From Zygnema cylindricum (Eukaryota; Streptophyta; Zygnematophyceae; Zygnematales; Zygnemataceae), in contig JBBHKE010002632.1 of NCBI GenBank assembly GCA_037447655.1, positions 560,477 to 592,967 on the forward strand: 32,491 nucleotides of DNA, read 5' to 3'. The notes beneath the pieces were generated by a model, which did no database searches, was not told the DNA's origin, and worked only from the letters and a program-made list of their open reading frames with translations. Made by a program: the position numbers and the translations under genes. Shown piece by piece: positions 8,604 to 17,303 of this stretch (position 1 is the stretch's first letter; each line of letters begins with the position of its first letter).

Positions 8604-11600
8604 ATGCCGTCTACTTCACGACAACAGCCCACCATATCTCATGAAATTGCTACCAGTAGACCTTCTAGGGGCAGAGCAACTTCTCGAGGCAGGAACAGGG
8701 AAGGGAGTAGCAAGCGGAAGATACGTGAGCCTAAGAGAGATTTCCGGTTCAACCATCGAGATAGAAAAGGTCGATTTGCTCCCCTAGTCAAAGAAGAGTC
8801 GTTCTTTCCTTTTGCCTCAATTTCCCCAAGTTCTATGTCTCCTTCCGCACCACTTGTCCGACCATCCGAAGGACTATAGCGTTCAAGGCCTACGGACCTC
8901 GAGGTACCCGGTTTGGGGATTGCGGATCTCTCGGGTGTGGTGAGCAGCACCTAGAAATTGGTTGAGATTCTGCGATCGCAAGATAAGGCTACGGCGGTGG
9001 CCGGACCTGTCGCAATAGATTGGGATGCCCTTGAAGAGGAAAGGAAGAGAGCATTGGAACAAGAGCTGATAGTGATACGGGAAGCTAGACGGAGATTTGG
9101 GGGAATCCTTAGTGGACAGGTAGTACCTCCTCAGAGAACAGGTCCCGCGACGGAACTACAACCTCTGGATCAGGCAACTCCTCCTGTCACGCGAAATCCC
9201 CGGACTTCACCAGAACCGAGACCAGAATCTCCTCTTCAGCGGGAAGGGGAGGAAACAACATGGTCTAACAAAAAGGGGTTGGGTGCAGATTTGCCGAGTA
9301 ATCCGGTAGCCGCGGCTACAGATCTCCCTACATTTGTCTCGTTTGAGGGATCTTCTACCGTGGAGGCCGTGGTGCAGCTACAACCCGACCAGAGACTACA
9401 CATTTCCCTCAGACTAACCACTCCTCCTCCATCACCACCTCACGCCTCTTCCCCCTCGCCATCCATCTTCCCCGCGGGAGCAGTCCGTGGGTCACCAGGT
9501 CCACTTCGCCTATCCCCCAAACCCGACGTCTACTCACCTCCTCACAGACGGTCGCCATCCTCTAGTTCCGGAACTCCTCCTCCCGAATATTCCTAGAGGC
9601 GACCTAGGAAGCAGACTCCTTTCAGGAAACGGTCCCCTTCTCCTCGAAGCTTCCAGTCATCACCCTCTCCATCGCCATCAACTACCCGAGAACCTCGCCC
9701 TCGTCTTCACATACCATCGGAAGAGGAAGTTCTCCGGAAAGCACGTGCCTCCCCTGGATATAGAGGGGCAGACGACTATCCCACTTTTCTAAGGACCAGA
9801 CCTTCCTCCGTGGGGGAGAGGACAACTGCTGTTACTACAACCGCCCTTCTCAGCGGAGGAGGGACCAGTTCGGATCTCGAGGTAGCAGATCCTGGGGTAA
9901 TCTCACCGATTCAGTTTGTTAGCCCGACCGGAGAAGCGTCACCAAGGTTCACCAATCTTACCGAAGAAGAAAGGAAAATGGGCGACGTCCGGATATTTAC
10001 CGGGGACAACTCGGGAATTGCTTTCTCTGATTTTGAACTGCTGTGGAAATCCTTCACGCAGTCCGAAATTAACAAATACAAGGGAGGGGCCATTCTAGCA
10101 GATTTTGAAACAACCATGTTTCTGATGATGTTAAATTATCTAGCCGGAGGAGCTTTGGCCGATTATAAGGAACGTCAACCTTTGTTGATGGCCCCTAGTA
10201 TAAAAATATTGGATCCGGCTGTGGACGACGAGGCTCTTCAGGCAGCAACCGACCTTGCTGCCGCAGCCGCAGTTCCTCTCACCGCTACTTACACCATGGA
10301 TATGAAACTTTAGGCCCAAGGCAGGGCCTATGTCAACCACCTCCAAGCGGTACAGGCAGCCGAAGCAGCCACCCGGATGGTTGCCAATCCTAATCCCTGT
10401 ACCAGTCTTCTGGACGCTTGGAGACTCCTTTACACAGAAAGAAACGAAACTGCCATCAAGGAGTTCACAAACTTCCGCTGTTTGAATAATGAAACTCCCC
10501 AGACGCTGTTCAACCGCCTCTCCAGCCTCTGCCAGAAGACCAAACTGTCCACCATCGATACACCGGCTATGGCCACCAAATATTATGTCGCTGTTCGAAA
10601 TTCCTTCGGGCCAACAGGACAGGCAGCTCTGGACAATTCGAGTGCCAGTCAGGCTAGACACGATCGGAATCCCACAGCTCAAGAAATTTCATTGGCTGCT
10701 ATGAAATTGTATTATCATTTTGTTCATAGCGAGGCACGAGAAAAAGCTGTTACCGGGAAATCCAGAGCCAATTTTGCAGGTTTCGCCAGGGAAACATCGC
10801 TCAACCACAACGAACAAACAGAACTGCAAGCTTGGCAGAAGCTTAAGGGGAAACAGGAACCGGATACCCGACCAGAACTTGCAATGGGGGGAGATGAAAA
10901 AGTTTTTCTTTACGATTGCCTGAACTGTAACCAGCCCGGTCACGGATGGAAGAGGTGCCCCCGAAAGCTCAAACCAGAACTCGCAATCAAGCAGAAGGAG
11001 TTTGAGAGAGAGCGTGATTTTGTTTGTAGCGAGGCACGAGAAAAAACTGTCACCAGGAAATCCAGAGCCAACTTTGCAGGTTTCGCCGGGGAAACATCGC
11101 TCAGCCAAGACAAACAGACAGAACTGCAAGCTTTGCGGAAGCTTAAGGGGAAACAAGAAGCGGATGCCCGACCAGAACCTGCAATGGGGGGAGATGAAAA
11201 AGTTTTTCTTTAAGACTGCCTGAACTGTAACCAGCCAGGTCACGGATTGAAGAGTTGCCCCCGAAAGCTCAAACCAGAACTCGCCATCAAGCAGAAGGAG
11301 TTTGAAAAGGAGCATGCGGAAAGAACAAGGAAACAGCAAGAACACAAGCAAGGAGGCGGAGGAGGAGATCGAACCCCGGTCACTAAGGAAACCTATAAAC
11401 CTACTCCACGCTCTGAAACCGCCAAAATGTCTCAATCCCTGTTGAGACAAATCCGACTTCCGAAATTCGATGACGCTCAAATATCTAATGAGCTAAGGGG
11501 GAAATATACTATTGAAGGGTCAAAATGTGAAGCTTGTGGGTTCATGGGCCACAAAAAAGGGCAATGCTTTCGGAAGAATGGGGTTCCAAAGGAGATGATG

Positions 11601-11924
11601 CAGTATGCATTGTTTACAGGCGAATGGGAAACTGCCGTTAATCTTGTGCCAGTGCAACTTTTGTATCCCTGGGGTCGATCTCCAAATGAACCGGGCCCCT
11701 GCAGACTGACACGGGAACGAATCATTCAGCAACAGAGCACTCAATTGGTCGCTTTGGCAACAGAATTGGCAGCTCTCGGACTAAGATCCACTGCCCACAC
11801 TCCTCCACCTCTTACGCCGGCTCAGAAACTTCAGAAACAAAAACAAGAACTGCTACTAAAGCTAGCGGAGCTGGAGCAGCAGACCACGGAGGGTGGGGAT
11901 GATGATGACCTGATGGGTTGGGAT
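8604..11924 (+). pseudogene. GC-rich gag-like polyprotein of an unidentified retroelement
   Basis: One frame is kept from the ATG at 8604 (PSTSRQQPTI) to 11924 with five stops: TAG 8877, TAG 8952, TAG 9594, TAG 10311, TAA 11211. Order: basic Arg/Ser-rich N-terminus (8640-8770); Glu/Arg-rich helix with probable coiled coil (9027-9110); Pro/Ser-rich linker (9130-9760); capsid-like helical region (9970-10710; FTGDNSGIAFSDFELLWKSF, WRLLYTERNETAIKEF, TPQTLFNRLSSLC); CCHC knuckle CLNCNQPGHGWKRC (10918-10959); duplicated knuckle CLNCNQPGHGLKSC; third knuckle CEACGFMGHKKGQC (about 11529-11570); Gln/Leu-rich tail. GC and codon use differ sharply from the copia sequence around it. It does not match the copia gags here; a Ty3/gypsy-type or other gag is inferred. 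No protease or RT is visible because the sequence ends at a gap. The apparent stop at 11931 lies in artefact sequence. Confidence 0.7.
10717..11316 (+). repeat. 2 x 300-bp in-frame tandem duplication with zinc knuckle
   Basis: 10717-11016 and 11017-11316 are gap-free copies exactly 300 bases apart. Each encodes SEAREK..T.KSRANFAGFA, the acidic GGDEKVFL stretch, a CCHC knuckle and PRKLKPELAIKQKEFE. In copy 1 the residue before the knuckle is Tyr (TAC GAT TGC); in copy 2 the codon is TAA. The unit is a whole number of codons, so the duplication adds 100 residues without a frameshift. Confidence 0.95.
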
Positions 11925-12137
11925 GACGGTTAAGACAACGGTTTCGCTGGTTAACTCACGAGACAACGACTTACTAAGCAAGGGCACAGTCAGACGTCCC
12001 CGGGCCAAGTAAACCTCTAGCTGGGGTCCCTATGTTTTCAACGTGACCGTGTTCTAATTGCCGTCAAAGGGTAAGCGGACATTTGTTACGTATGACGTAG
12101 TAGAGGAAACCTTGGGGTAAGAAGGCTTTCGTAACGG
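11925..12137. other. Mirror-image artefact, left of the gap
   Basis: These 213 bases read forwards are exactly 11772 down to 11560 read backwards on the same strand, without complementing. The sum of paired coordinates is 23697. The match ends at 11925 (11924 T against 11773 C) and at the N-run. The sequence should not be annotated as biology; it also supplies the false stop codon at 11931-11933. Confidence 0.97.
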
Positions 12138-12147
12138 NNNNNNNNNN
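12138..12147. other. Assembly gap (10 N)
   Basis: Ten ambiguous bases. Fixed-length N-runs usually mark a gap of unknown size; sequence on both sides is corrupted. Confidence 0.98.
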
Positions 12148-12539
12148 AGCGTCGGGTCAAACTCATGTTATACGTCACACATGACGATACCACGGTACGA
12201 CCCGATCAAATTTTAGTGTTGGGATCGTCAACGAGGTAAAATGGAAGTTGAAGAAGAGTGTCGGAGCAGATCACTCTTGATTTCGAAAGTTTAAGTTGTG
12301 AGGGGATTTTGAAATCTGAGTCATGAGGTGAGACAGACGTATAGAAAAATGGTATTACCTCCATATATGATTGCGTTACTGCATTTTTAATAAATCTCTG
12401 GATTCTAAAAGAAAGTATTGGAGGTAATGAGTTGTAAGTTTTTGAATCTTTTTTGATGTGTAGTGGTGACATAGACAACTGCAGCGGTGACGAAAACGAC
12501 GGAGAACAGTAAAGGATTGGAAACGGAAAATCTATACAC
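12148..12539. other. Mirror-image artefact, right of the gap
   Basis: These 392 bases are exactly 12949 down to 12558 reversed but not complemented (paired coordinates sum to 25097). The match runs from the last N to 12539 and breaks at 12540/12557. An apparent minus-strand open frame here (12206-12592) is meaningless. Confidence 0.97.
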
Positions 12540-12759
12540 ACGAATTTAGCAAGGGGGCACATATCTAAAAGGCAAAGGTTAGGAAATGACAAGAGGCAGC
12601 AAAAGCAGTGGCGACGTCAACAGATACAGTGGTGATGTGTAGTTTTTTCTAAGTTTTTGAATGTTGAGTAATGGAGGTTATGAAAGAAAATCTTAGGTCT
12701 CTAAATAATTTTTACGTCATTGCGTTAGTATATACCTCCATTATGGTAAAAAGATATGC
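12540..12759 (+). repeat. 220-bp direct repeat, copy 2
   Basis: Gap-free counterpart of 8341-8560. Genuine sequence appears to resume exactly at its first base, because the mirror artefact stops at 12539. What truly lies to its left is therefore unknown. Confidence 0.85.
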
Positions 12760-12781
12760 AGACAGAGTGGAGTACTGAGTC

Positions 12782-13024
12782 TAAAGTTTTAGGGGAGTGT
12801 TGAATTTGAAAGCTTTAGTTCTCACTAGACGAGGCTGTGAGAAGAAGTTGAAGGTAAAATGGAGCAACTGCTAGGGTTGTGATTTTAAACTAGCCCAGCA
12901 TGGCACCATAGCAGTACACACTGCATATTGTACTCAAACTGGGCTGCGATTTCAAACTAGCGCAACATAGCAGTACACATTGCATATTGCATTGCGGGTG
13001 CACGAAACTAAATTGTAGGGGGAG
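12782..13024 (+). mobile_element. Polypurine tract plus truncated LTR start, then a second polypurine tract
   Basis: AGTTTTAGGGGAG ending at 12797 is followed by TGTTGAATTTGAAAGCTTTAG (12798), which resembles the start of LTR A1, including GAGGCTGTGAG at about 12828. This fragment ends within 227 bases at a second tract, TTGTAGGGGGAG (13013-13024), which directly precedes LTR A3. Inside is an imperfect tandem duplication (12874-12940 and 12941-12993; GATTTTAAACTAGC against GATTTCAAACTAGC, both with TAGCAGTACACA). A polypurine tract followed by TG is the expected 3' LTR junction, so two such junctions lie in tandem. Confidence 0.6.
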
Positions 13025-14138
13025 TGTTGTTTTGAAAAGTTTGATTCGTGCAGATGCGATATTTCATAGATTTGAGACAGTTCGTGCGTAATGGATTTTA
13101 TTGTTAAGGTTCCAATAATTCAAGGATAGGGGAGCGAACGTATGGATAATATTTAAGAGACGTAAGAGACTCGGTGAGTGGCATAAATATGCTTTGAGAA
13201 ATGGACAGTGGATCCCAAAGCGATCTGATGTGAAATGAACGAAATGTTGAAAAATACAATGTCGGTCCGGCGCAGCTGCGACGCACACAAGAAAAGGCAT
13301 CTGTGGTTATTTTGGATTTGATCCGTATGGACAATACAGCTGATGCAACTGCGAATAATATGAATGCGAATAATATTTATATGATCTAGTACAGAACAAC
13401 GCAACTGCGATTGGTATAAATCAAGTCGGCGGACGAAGATTCATAAGAAGATCTAAAGTACTAAACAAGTTAACAACTTGTATGCTAATTTTGCAGAGGT
13501 GTCAGTGTAAATATTATTTACAACAGAGGTTTGTCTTTTTGCTAATTTGTTTGCTAGTGTAGATTTGTTCATTTTGACATACCTCAAATTATTCGGGAAT
13601 ACTCACAATAGTTTAGATAGATGGTAAATACCGTATGGCTGGTATGCCTCAGTACATTCAGTAGTAAACTCTTTGAGTGTAATTTGTAGGACTTAGATTA
13701 TTTTGAGAATCACAGCTGAGTTAATTAAAGACATGGCAAATTGTTTTTTTGCAACTTTGACTTGTTAGTGTGATCACTCTGGTTGTCTTTTTGATGTGAA
13801 ACTTTGTGGATGTATACTATGATCTATAAAATATATGTGTGTGTAGTTTCAGTCAATTCTGTTGTTTAGTGGAATACTGTAAGGAGTCTACTTCGTTAGT
13901 TTGGTAGGGTATCAAATGTTTTTGTGAAATTATGCAGCTCAAATCTTTTAGAAGCCTTTGTGGATTTGGCTATAACTTTGGGAGATTACAATGTTTATAA
14001 TATACTGCATATTGGAGAAGTTTGAACTGATATTGTTTATTGTGGAGTAATCTATGTTGTCTGAAACACAACTGTTTTGGGGATAGTTTGTGGTGCTTCC
14101 GTGTGTAATCCATGGCTGAAAATAGGCTATAGACAACA
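13025..14138 (+). mobile_element. 3' LTR of family A element (A3)
   Basis: Begins TGTTGTTTTGAAAAG right after a polypurine tract and ends ATAGACAACA. It aligns end to end with LTR A2 (5838-6976). Together with the target duplicates TCGAG/TTGAC this makes 5838-14138 a single insertion of about 8.3 kb. The ATG corresponding to the gag start of A2 is conserved near its end (ATGGCTGAAA, 14112). The divergence between A2 and A3 suggests an old insertion. Confidence 0.8.
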
Positions 14139-14152
14139 TTGACAACATATTG
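14139..14152 (+). other. End of LTR A1 and outer target duplicates
   Basis: TTGAC (14139-14143) is the right target duplicate of the A2-A3 element; AACA (14144-14147) completes LTR A1; TATTG (14148-14152) is A1's own right target duplicate, against GATTG at 4605-4609. Confidence 0.65.
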
Positions 14153-14440
14153 CACCATATAAGAGGAGCTCAGAATAAAAAATAGATAGAAGAATTCCAT
14201 TTAAGGAGGGAAGGAAAATGCACTTGTGGCAACATAAGTAAATGGAGACGAATAGAAGACAGTAGATGAGGAGTTTGAGAAGCTTCTCCTTAATGGGAAA
14301 TTAGAAATGAATGACATGGAGACAAAAATTTCAAGAAGGCAAAATTTTGCATTCGGAAGTATGAAAGTAACACCAGATGATGACTCGATCATTGACTCAG
14401 GAGCATCTATGCATATGTGTAGAGAAAGAAAATGGAATCC
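14153..14440 (+). pseudogene. Element C: end of gag and protease start
   Basis: Continues the gag interrupted at 4609. GGAAAATGCACTTGTGGCAAC at about 14214 matches AAAAATGCATTTGTGGCAAC at about 19569 in the other plus-strand copia. It then encodes a Glu/Leu-rich segment (EEFEKLLLNGKLEMND) and the aspartic protease active site IIDSGASMHMC (14388-14420), with D-S-G intact. The frame breaks at least once upstream. The rest of pol is absent: the sequence meets a minus-strand gag in head-to-head orientation at about 14440. Confidence 0.75.
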
Positions 14441-14615
14441 ATCTAGTCAATGATCCATCATTCTTCATGTGTTTCTTTCATATCTCTAAAAGCACATTTT
14501 ACCTTTATTGGAATTTTTCCCTCTTTCCCTTTTCTCTTCAACTTTTCATTAAGAATCAGCTCGCTAATCTTCTCATCAAGTGTCTCTTCTCCTTTCTTTT
14601 GTTCCCCATTCACTC
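14441..14615 (-). pseudogene. Gag G, C-terminal part, reaching the protease motif
   Basis: Minus strand from 14615 encodes ETLDEKISELILNEKLKRK, then KVKCAFRDMKETHEE and WIID followed by a stop at the position of the protease Ser. It is the same protein region as 14220-14400 on the plus strand, so the two form an inverted repeat around about 14440. The N-terminal side continues beyond solo LTR E at 15789. Confidence 0.75.
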
Positions 14616-15788
14616 TGTTGATATTTGAGTATTTTCTACGTCTGTATTATAATAGGAAAAATGTAGAGGCGGTCTACCTCTAAATCCCTTCACCAAGCCC
14701 CCACACTTGTTGTAGTCACTCAAGGCTAGGTAGGGTGATAGAGCTATGGCTGCCTAAAGCTTTGTAGCAGACAGGTAGCAGAAAAATAGATGGGTTTACT
14801 AAAACTATTGACGGACCCAGGAATTGATCCTGATACCTGCCGTCCGTCAATGTAGCCCTTAGCTTTGTCCGTTTAGTCTAGGACTAGTGCTAGGACATAT
14901 GCGGTTTGATAACTATATAAATCTGTACGCGTAGACGAAGTCATTTAACGACGCGAATAGATTCTTAGCACATAGATACAGTTTAGAGTAGTACGATTAA
15001 TGGTACTTCACGAAACTAATACGGCGCATTTGTTTCATCGGCGAAACAAATACCGCGCACATATTTTCGACGGGGAATATTAAATGCAGGATTTAATCGA
15101 CGGCCATGGTACGAGCCGAGATTCTGGAATGGCCGCCTTGGCGTTTTCTGACGCCGCCACTCCGGATGACACGTGGAGATGCGCTGGAGGATTGCGTAAT
15201 CTCTGGAGCGCAAGATAACAAGTTTGGATGTGACATTTGTCACCTGTATAGTCCTGTCGTACAGTTTGCGTATAGAAAGTACTCCGGCGCCTGTACTTTT
15301 ATGTACGCTACAGTCTTGTCATTAGCGCCTTACTTCAGTAGAAGGGGTTTAGAGAGGGACTATAACTTAGAATATTTCTGGTAGGTAGATGCCTCTCCCA
15401 GAGAGCACGTTGTATAAATGGCAAACTTTGGCCAGCCATAACAATCAATTCAGTTGATCAATTTCAGTGATTCTTGTTGCTGCGGACTCAGAGGAGTCCA
15501 CGCTACACAAAAAAGTAGTCGGTCAGAGTCATTGCTTGCCTGGGTGGCTGCATTTCTTAGGGAAAGTCAAAGTGGGTGAATGTGTCCAAATCTAATATTC
15601 TAACTTTGCATTCTGTGGTGGAACTGAGCACACAGAAAGTGTTATTTCACAAGGGTGAAGCTATATTGGGGTTCTGATTGTCAAGGGGTCTGTCATTCGG
15701 GTTTATATCAAGTTGGAGTCGGCACTATCTAGATTAGTTTCCTTTGGACCTGCGAATTCTGTGTGGCAATGGAACCCATAGAATTTCA
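14616..15788 (+). mobile_element. Solo LTR E (family B-like)
   Basis: Starts TGTTGATATTTGAG and ends CATAGAATTTCA, with a perfect 5-bp target duplicate CACTC at 14611-14615 and 15789-15793. Removing the LTR and one duplicate restores an open minus-strand gag frame (LLATRVNGEQ across the joint), which proves the borders. Landmarks shared with the element B LTRs: GTACTTTTATGTACGCTACAG (15292), TATA box TATAAAT (15413-15419), TTGGCCAGCCATA, AGGAGTCCACGCTACAC and GTAGTCGGTCAGAG. It is about 170 bases longer than its relatives. Plus-strand short open frames inside are incidental. Confidence 0.9.
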
Positions 15789-16341
15789 CACTCGTGTGGC
15801 TAGAAGAGCCTTTTTCTTTCCTCCTTGATTCAATATCGCCTGACCATTATAGATTCTCAACTTTGCTTGCCAGGTGTAGTCTTCCATATACTGACCTAGT
15901 TTTTTACAAAAGTGGTACAGTACAGCTGTTGTTGGTTTTTCTGTATAATTTCTACATTTTTATTTATTCTCCGTATCTTTCCAATATATCTTCTTTCGGA
16001 GGTCCCCTCCCTTGTCCACCCCATTGTCTTCCTCTTTCTCTCCTCCGTAATTTTGATAAGGTTTCTTCCCATCACGTTTTTTCCTGTCTCTTCTTGTTGC
16101 GAATAATTATATGATGTGACTTCTTCTTCGACTTTCCATGGAGTTATCTTTGATAAAGATCATTGCCACAGTCATATTTGAGTTCCATAGACTATCGTCC
16201 AAATCATGTATCAAATTAATGATCATTTCATCTAATCTGCTAGCTATGTTTGCTCAATGGTTCCACTTCTATATGTAATAATTAGAGACTCTTATATGTC
16301 TTTGACTAAGTTAAGTTTATGAGAGTTTGAAAAGAATTTAT
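15789..16341 (-). pseudogene. Gag G, central part with degenerate zinc knuckle
   Basis: On the minus strand this reads as UBN2-type gag: NLIHDLDDSLWNSNMTVAM-like residues around 16170-16230, a long basic segment (RRDRKKRDGKKPYQNYGGERK region, 15985-16110), then YHFCKKLGQYMEDY (about 15875-15920), a knuckle with two of four ligands altered, and KKALLATRV up to 15789. The frame changes several times. The upstream gag start would lie beyond 16347, where LTR F begins. Thymine-rich plus-strand open frames here are shadows. Confidence 0.7.
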
Positions 16342-16346
16342 AAGAG

Positions 16347-17288
16347 TGTTGAAAATTATTAAGTATTTTATAGTTGTCTGTTCTACATGGTACTTTAATT
16401 ATAATACTTGTCGTAGTTCTTGAGACTTAGAAAACCATAGTTGCCCTTAGGCAGTCAAACAGACGGAGTGAGGGAAAAGGTAAATAAGCGTCTACAAAAA
16501 AAAAAATAGGCGGCTTGACCGAGGTTTGATCCTGGTCCATCAAAGTAACCGCTGGTCAAATAGTCGTCAACCTTATCTACCAAGTCGTAGAAGATGGGTT
16601 ACATACATTGTGTGAGATTATTATTTAAGCATTAACATGGTGGTGAGATCATTGAATTGAACAAATTGGCGAAGAGGCGCATGTAAACCGATAGAATACG
16701 ACGTCATGAACAGATACGAATCGAACCATGTCAATACAATGATCGAACAATCGTTGTCGTTGCCGCAAACTCGGATTGAACTCTCGGCGGCTTTTGGAGA
16801 CATAGTCATGCAATGCCACATGGCATCATGTTATTGGACAATGGTGAAGATAGGAGGAGAAACCATGGCTCATAATCTGACTAGCGTCACTTGGGAGGCT
16901 ATATTGTACAATGGTCGTACAAAGAGTACGTCGTCTAGTGTACCTTTTTCTAGTGTACACTCTTCGAATTGGTGAAGGGTTTAGCGGTAAATAGCTATGT
17001 GTAAGAAAAATATGGCTTAGTAATTTTTGAGACGCCACTTTCTGAGAGTGCTTTTGTATAAATATACAATATTTGGCGAGCCCTAACTTATTGCTTAATA
17101 GAGCAAAATTAGTGATTCCTTTTGTGTTCCATTCATGGGAGTCGTGCCTTTGCACGAGTGAGAGTGATTTAAATATTTATATGATTCGGTGGCACTTATT
17201 CAGTGGGAGTGTGAAAGGGGGAAATTTTATTGTAAAGGTTAGTAGTAAGGTGCAAAATTTTTGTGCCAATGGAGGACACAGTGTTAGC
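16347..17288 (+). mobile_element. 5' LTR F (family B-like)
   Basis: Starts TGTTGAAAATTATTAAG, preceded by AAAGAATTTATAAGAG. Family landmarks: CCTTAGGCAGTCA (16446), GGTTTGATCCTGG (16525), TATA box TATAAATA (17057-17064), GGGAGTCGTGCC (17138) and GGTGGCACTTATTC (17189). The right end is placed by the primer-binding site at 17289; the terminal CA is not preserved. It is probably inserted in gag G. Its partner could be the LTR at 29801, but the two are strongly diverged. Confidence 0.7.
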
Positions 17289-17303
17289 TGTTGTGGGGCC
17301 ACC
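17289..17303 (+). other. Primer-binding site, internal initiator tRNA-Met type
   Basis: TGTTGTGGGGCCACC matches GGTTATGGGCCCACC at 12 of 15 positions and follows LTR F. Confidence 0.6.

Noticed and set aside
8639-8950. Minus-strand 103-codon frame opposite the start of the GC-rich gag
   Set aside because: Low stop density is expected in GC-rich sequence; the plus strand has the domain order of a gag.
10689-11480. Long minus-strand open frame (263 codons)
   Set aside because: Antisense shadow of the duplicated gag; its internal repetition only reflects the 300-bp tandem duplication on the plus strand.
12206-12592. Minus-strand open frame of 128 codons
   Set aside because: Most of it lies in sequence that is a reversed, non-complemented copy of 12558-12949, so it has no biological meaning.
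14377-14628. Phe/Ser-rich plus-strand frame
   Set aside because: Starts in the protease of element C but mostly reads the complement of gag G.
15794-16114. Hydrophobic plus-strand frame resembling membrane segments
   Set aside because: Antisense of the Lys/Arg-rich gag G; the apparent hydrophobicity comes from reading purine-rich codons backwards.
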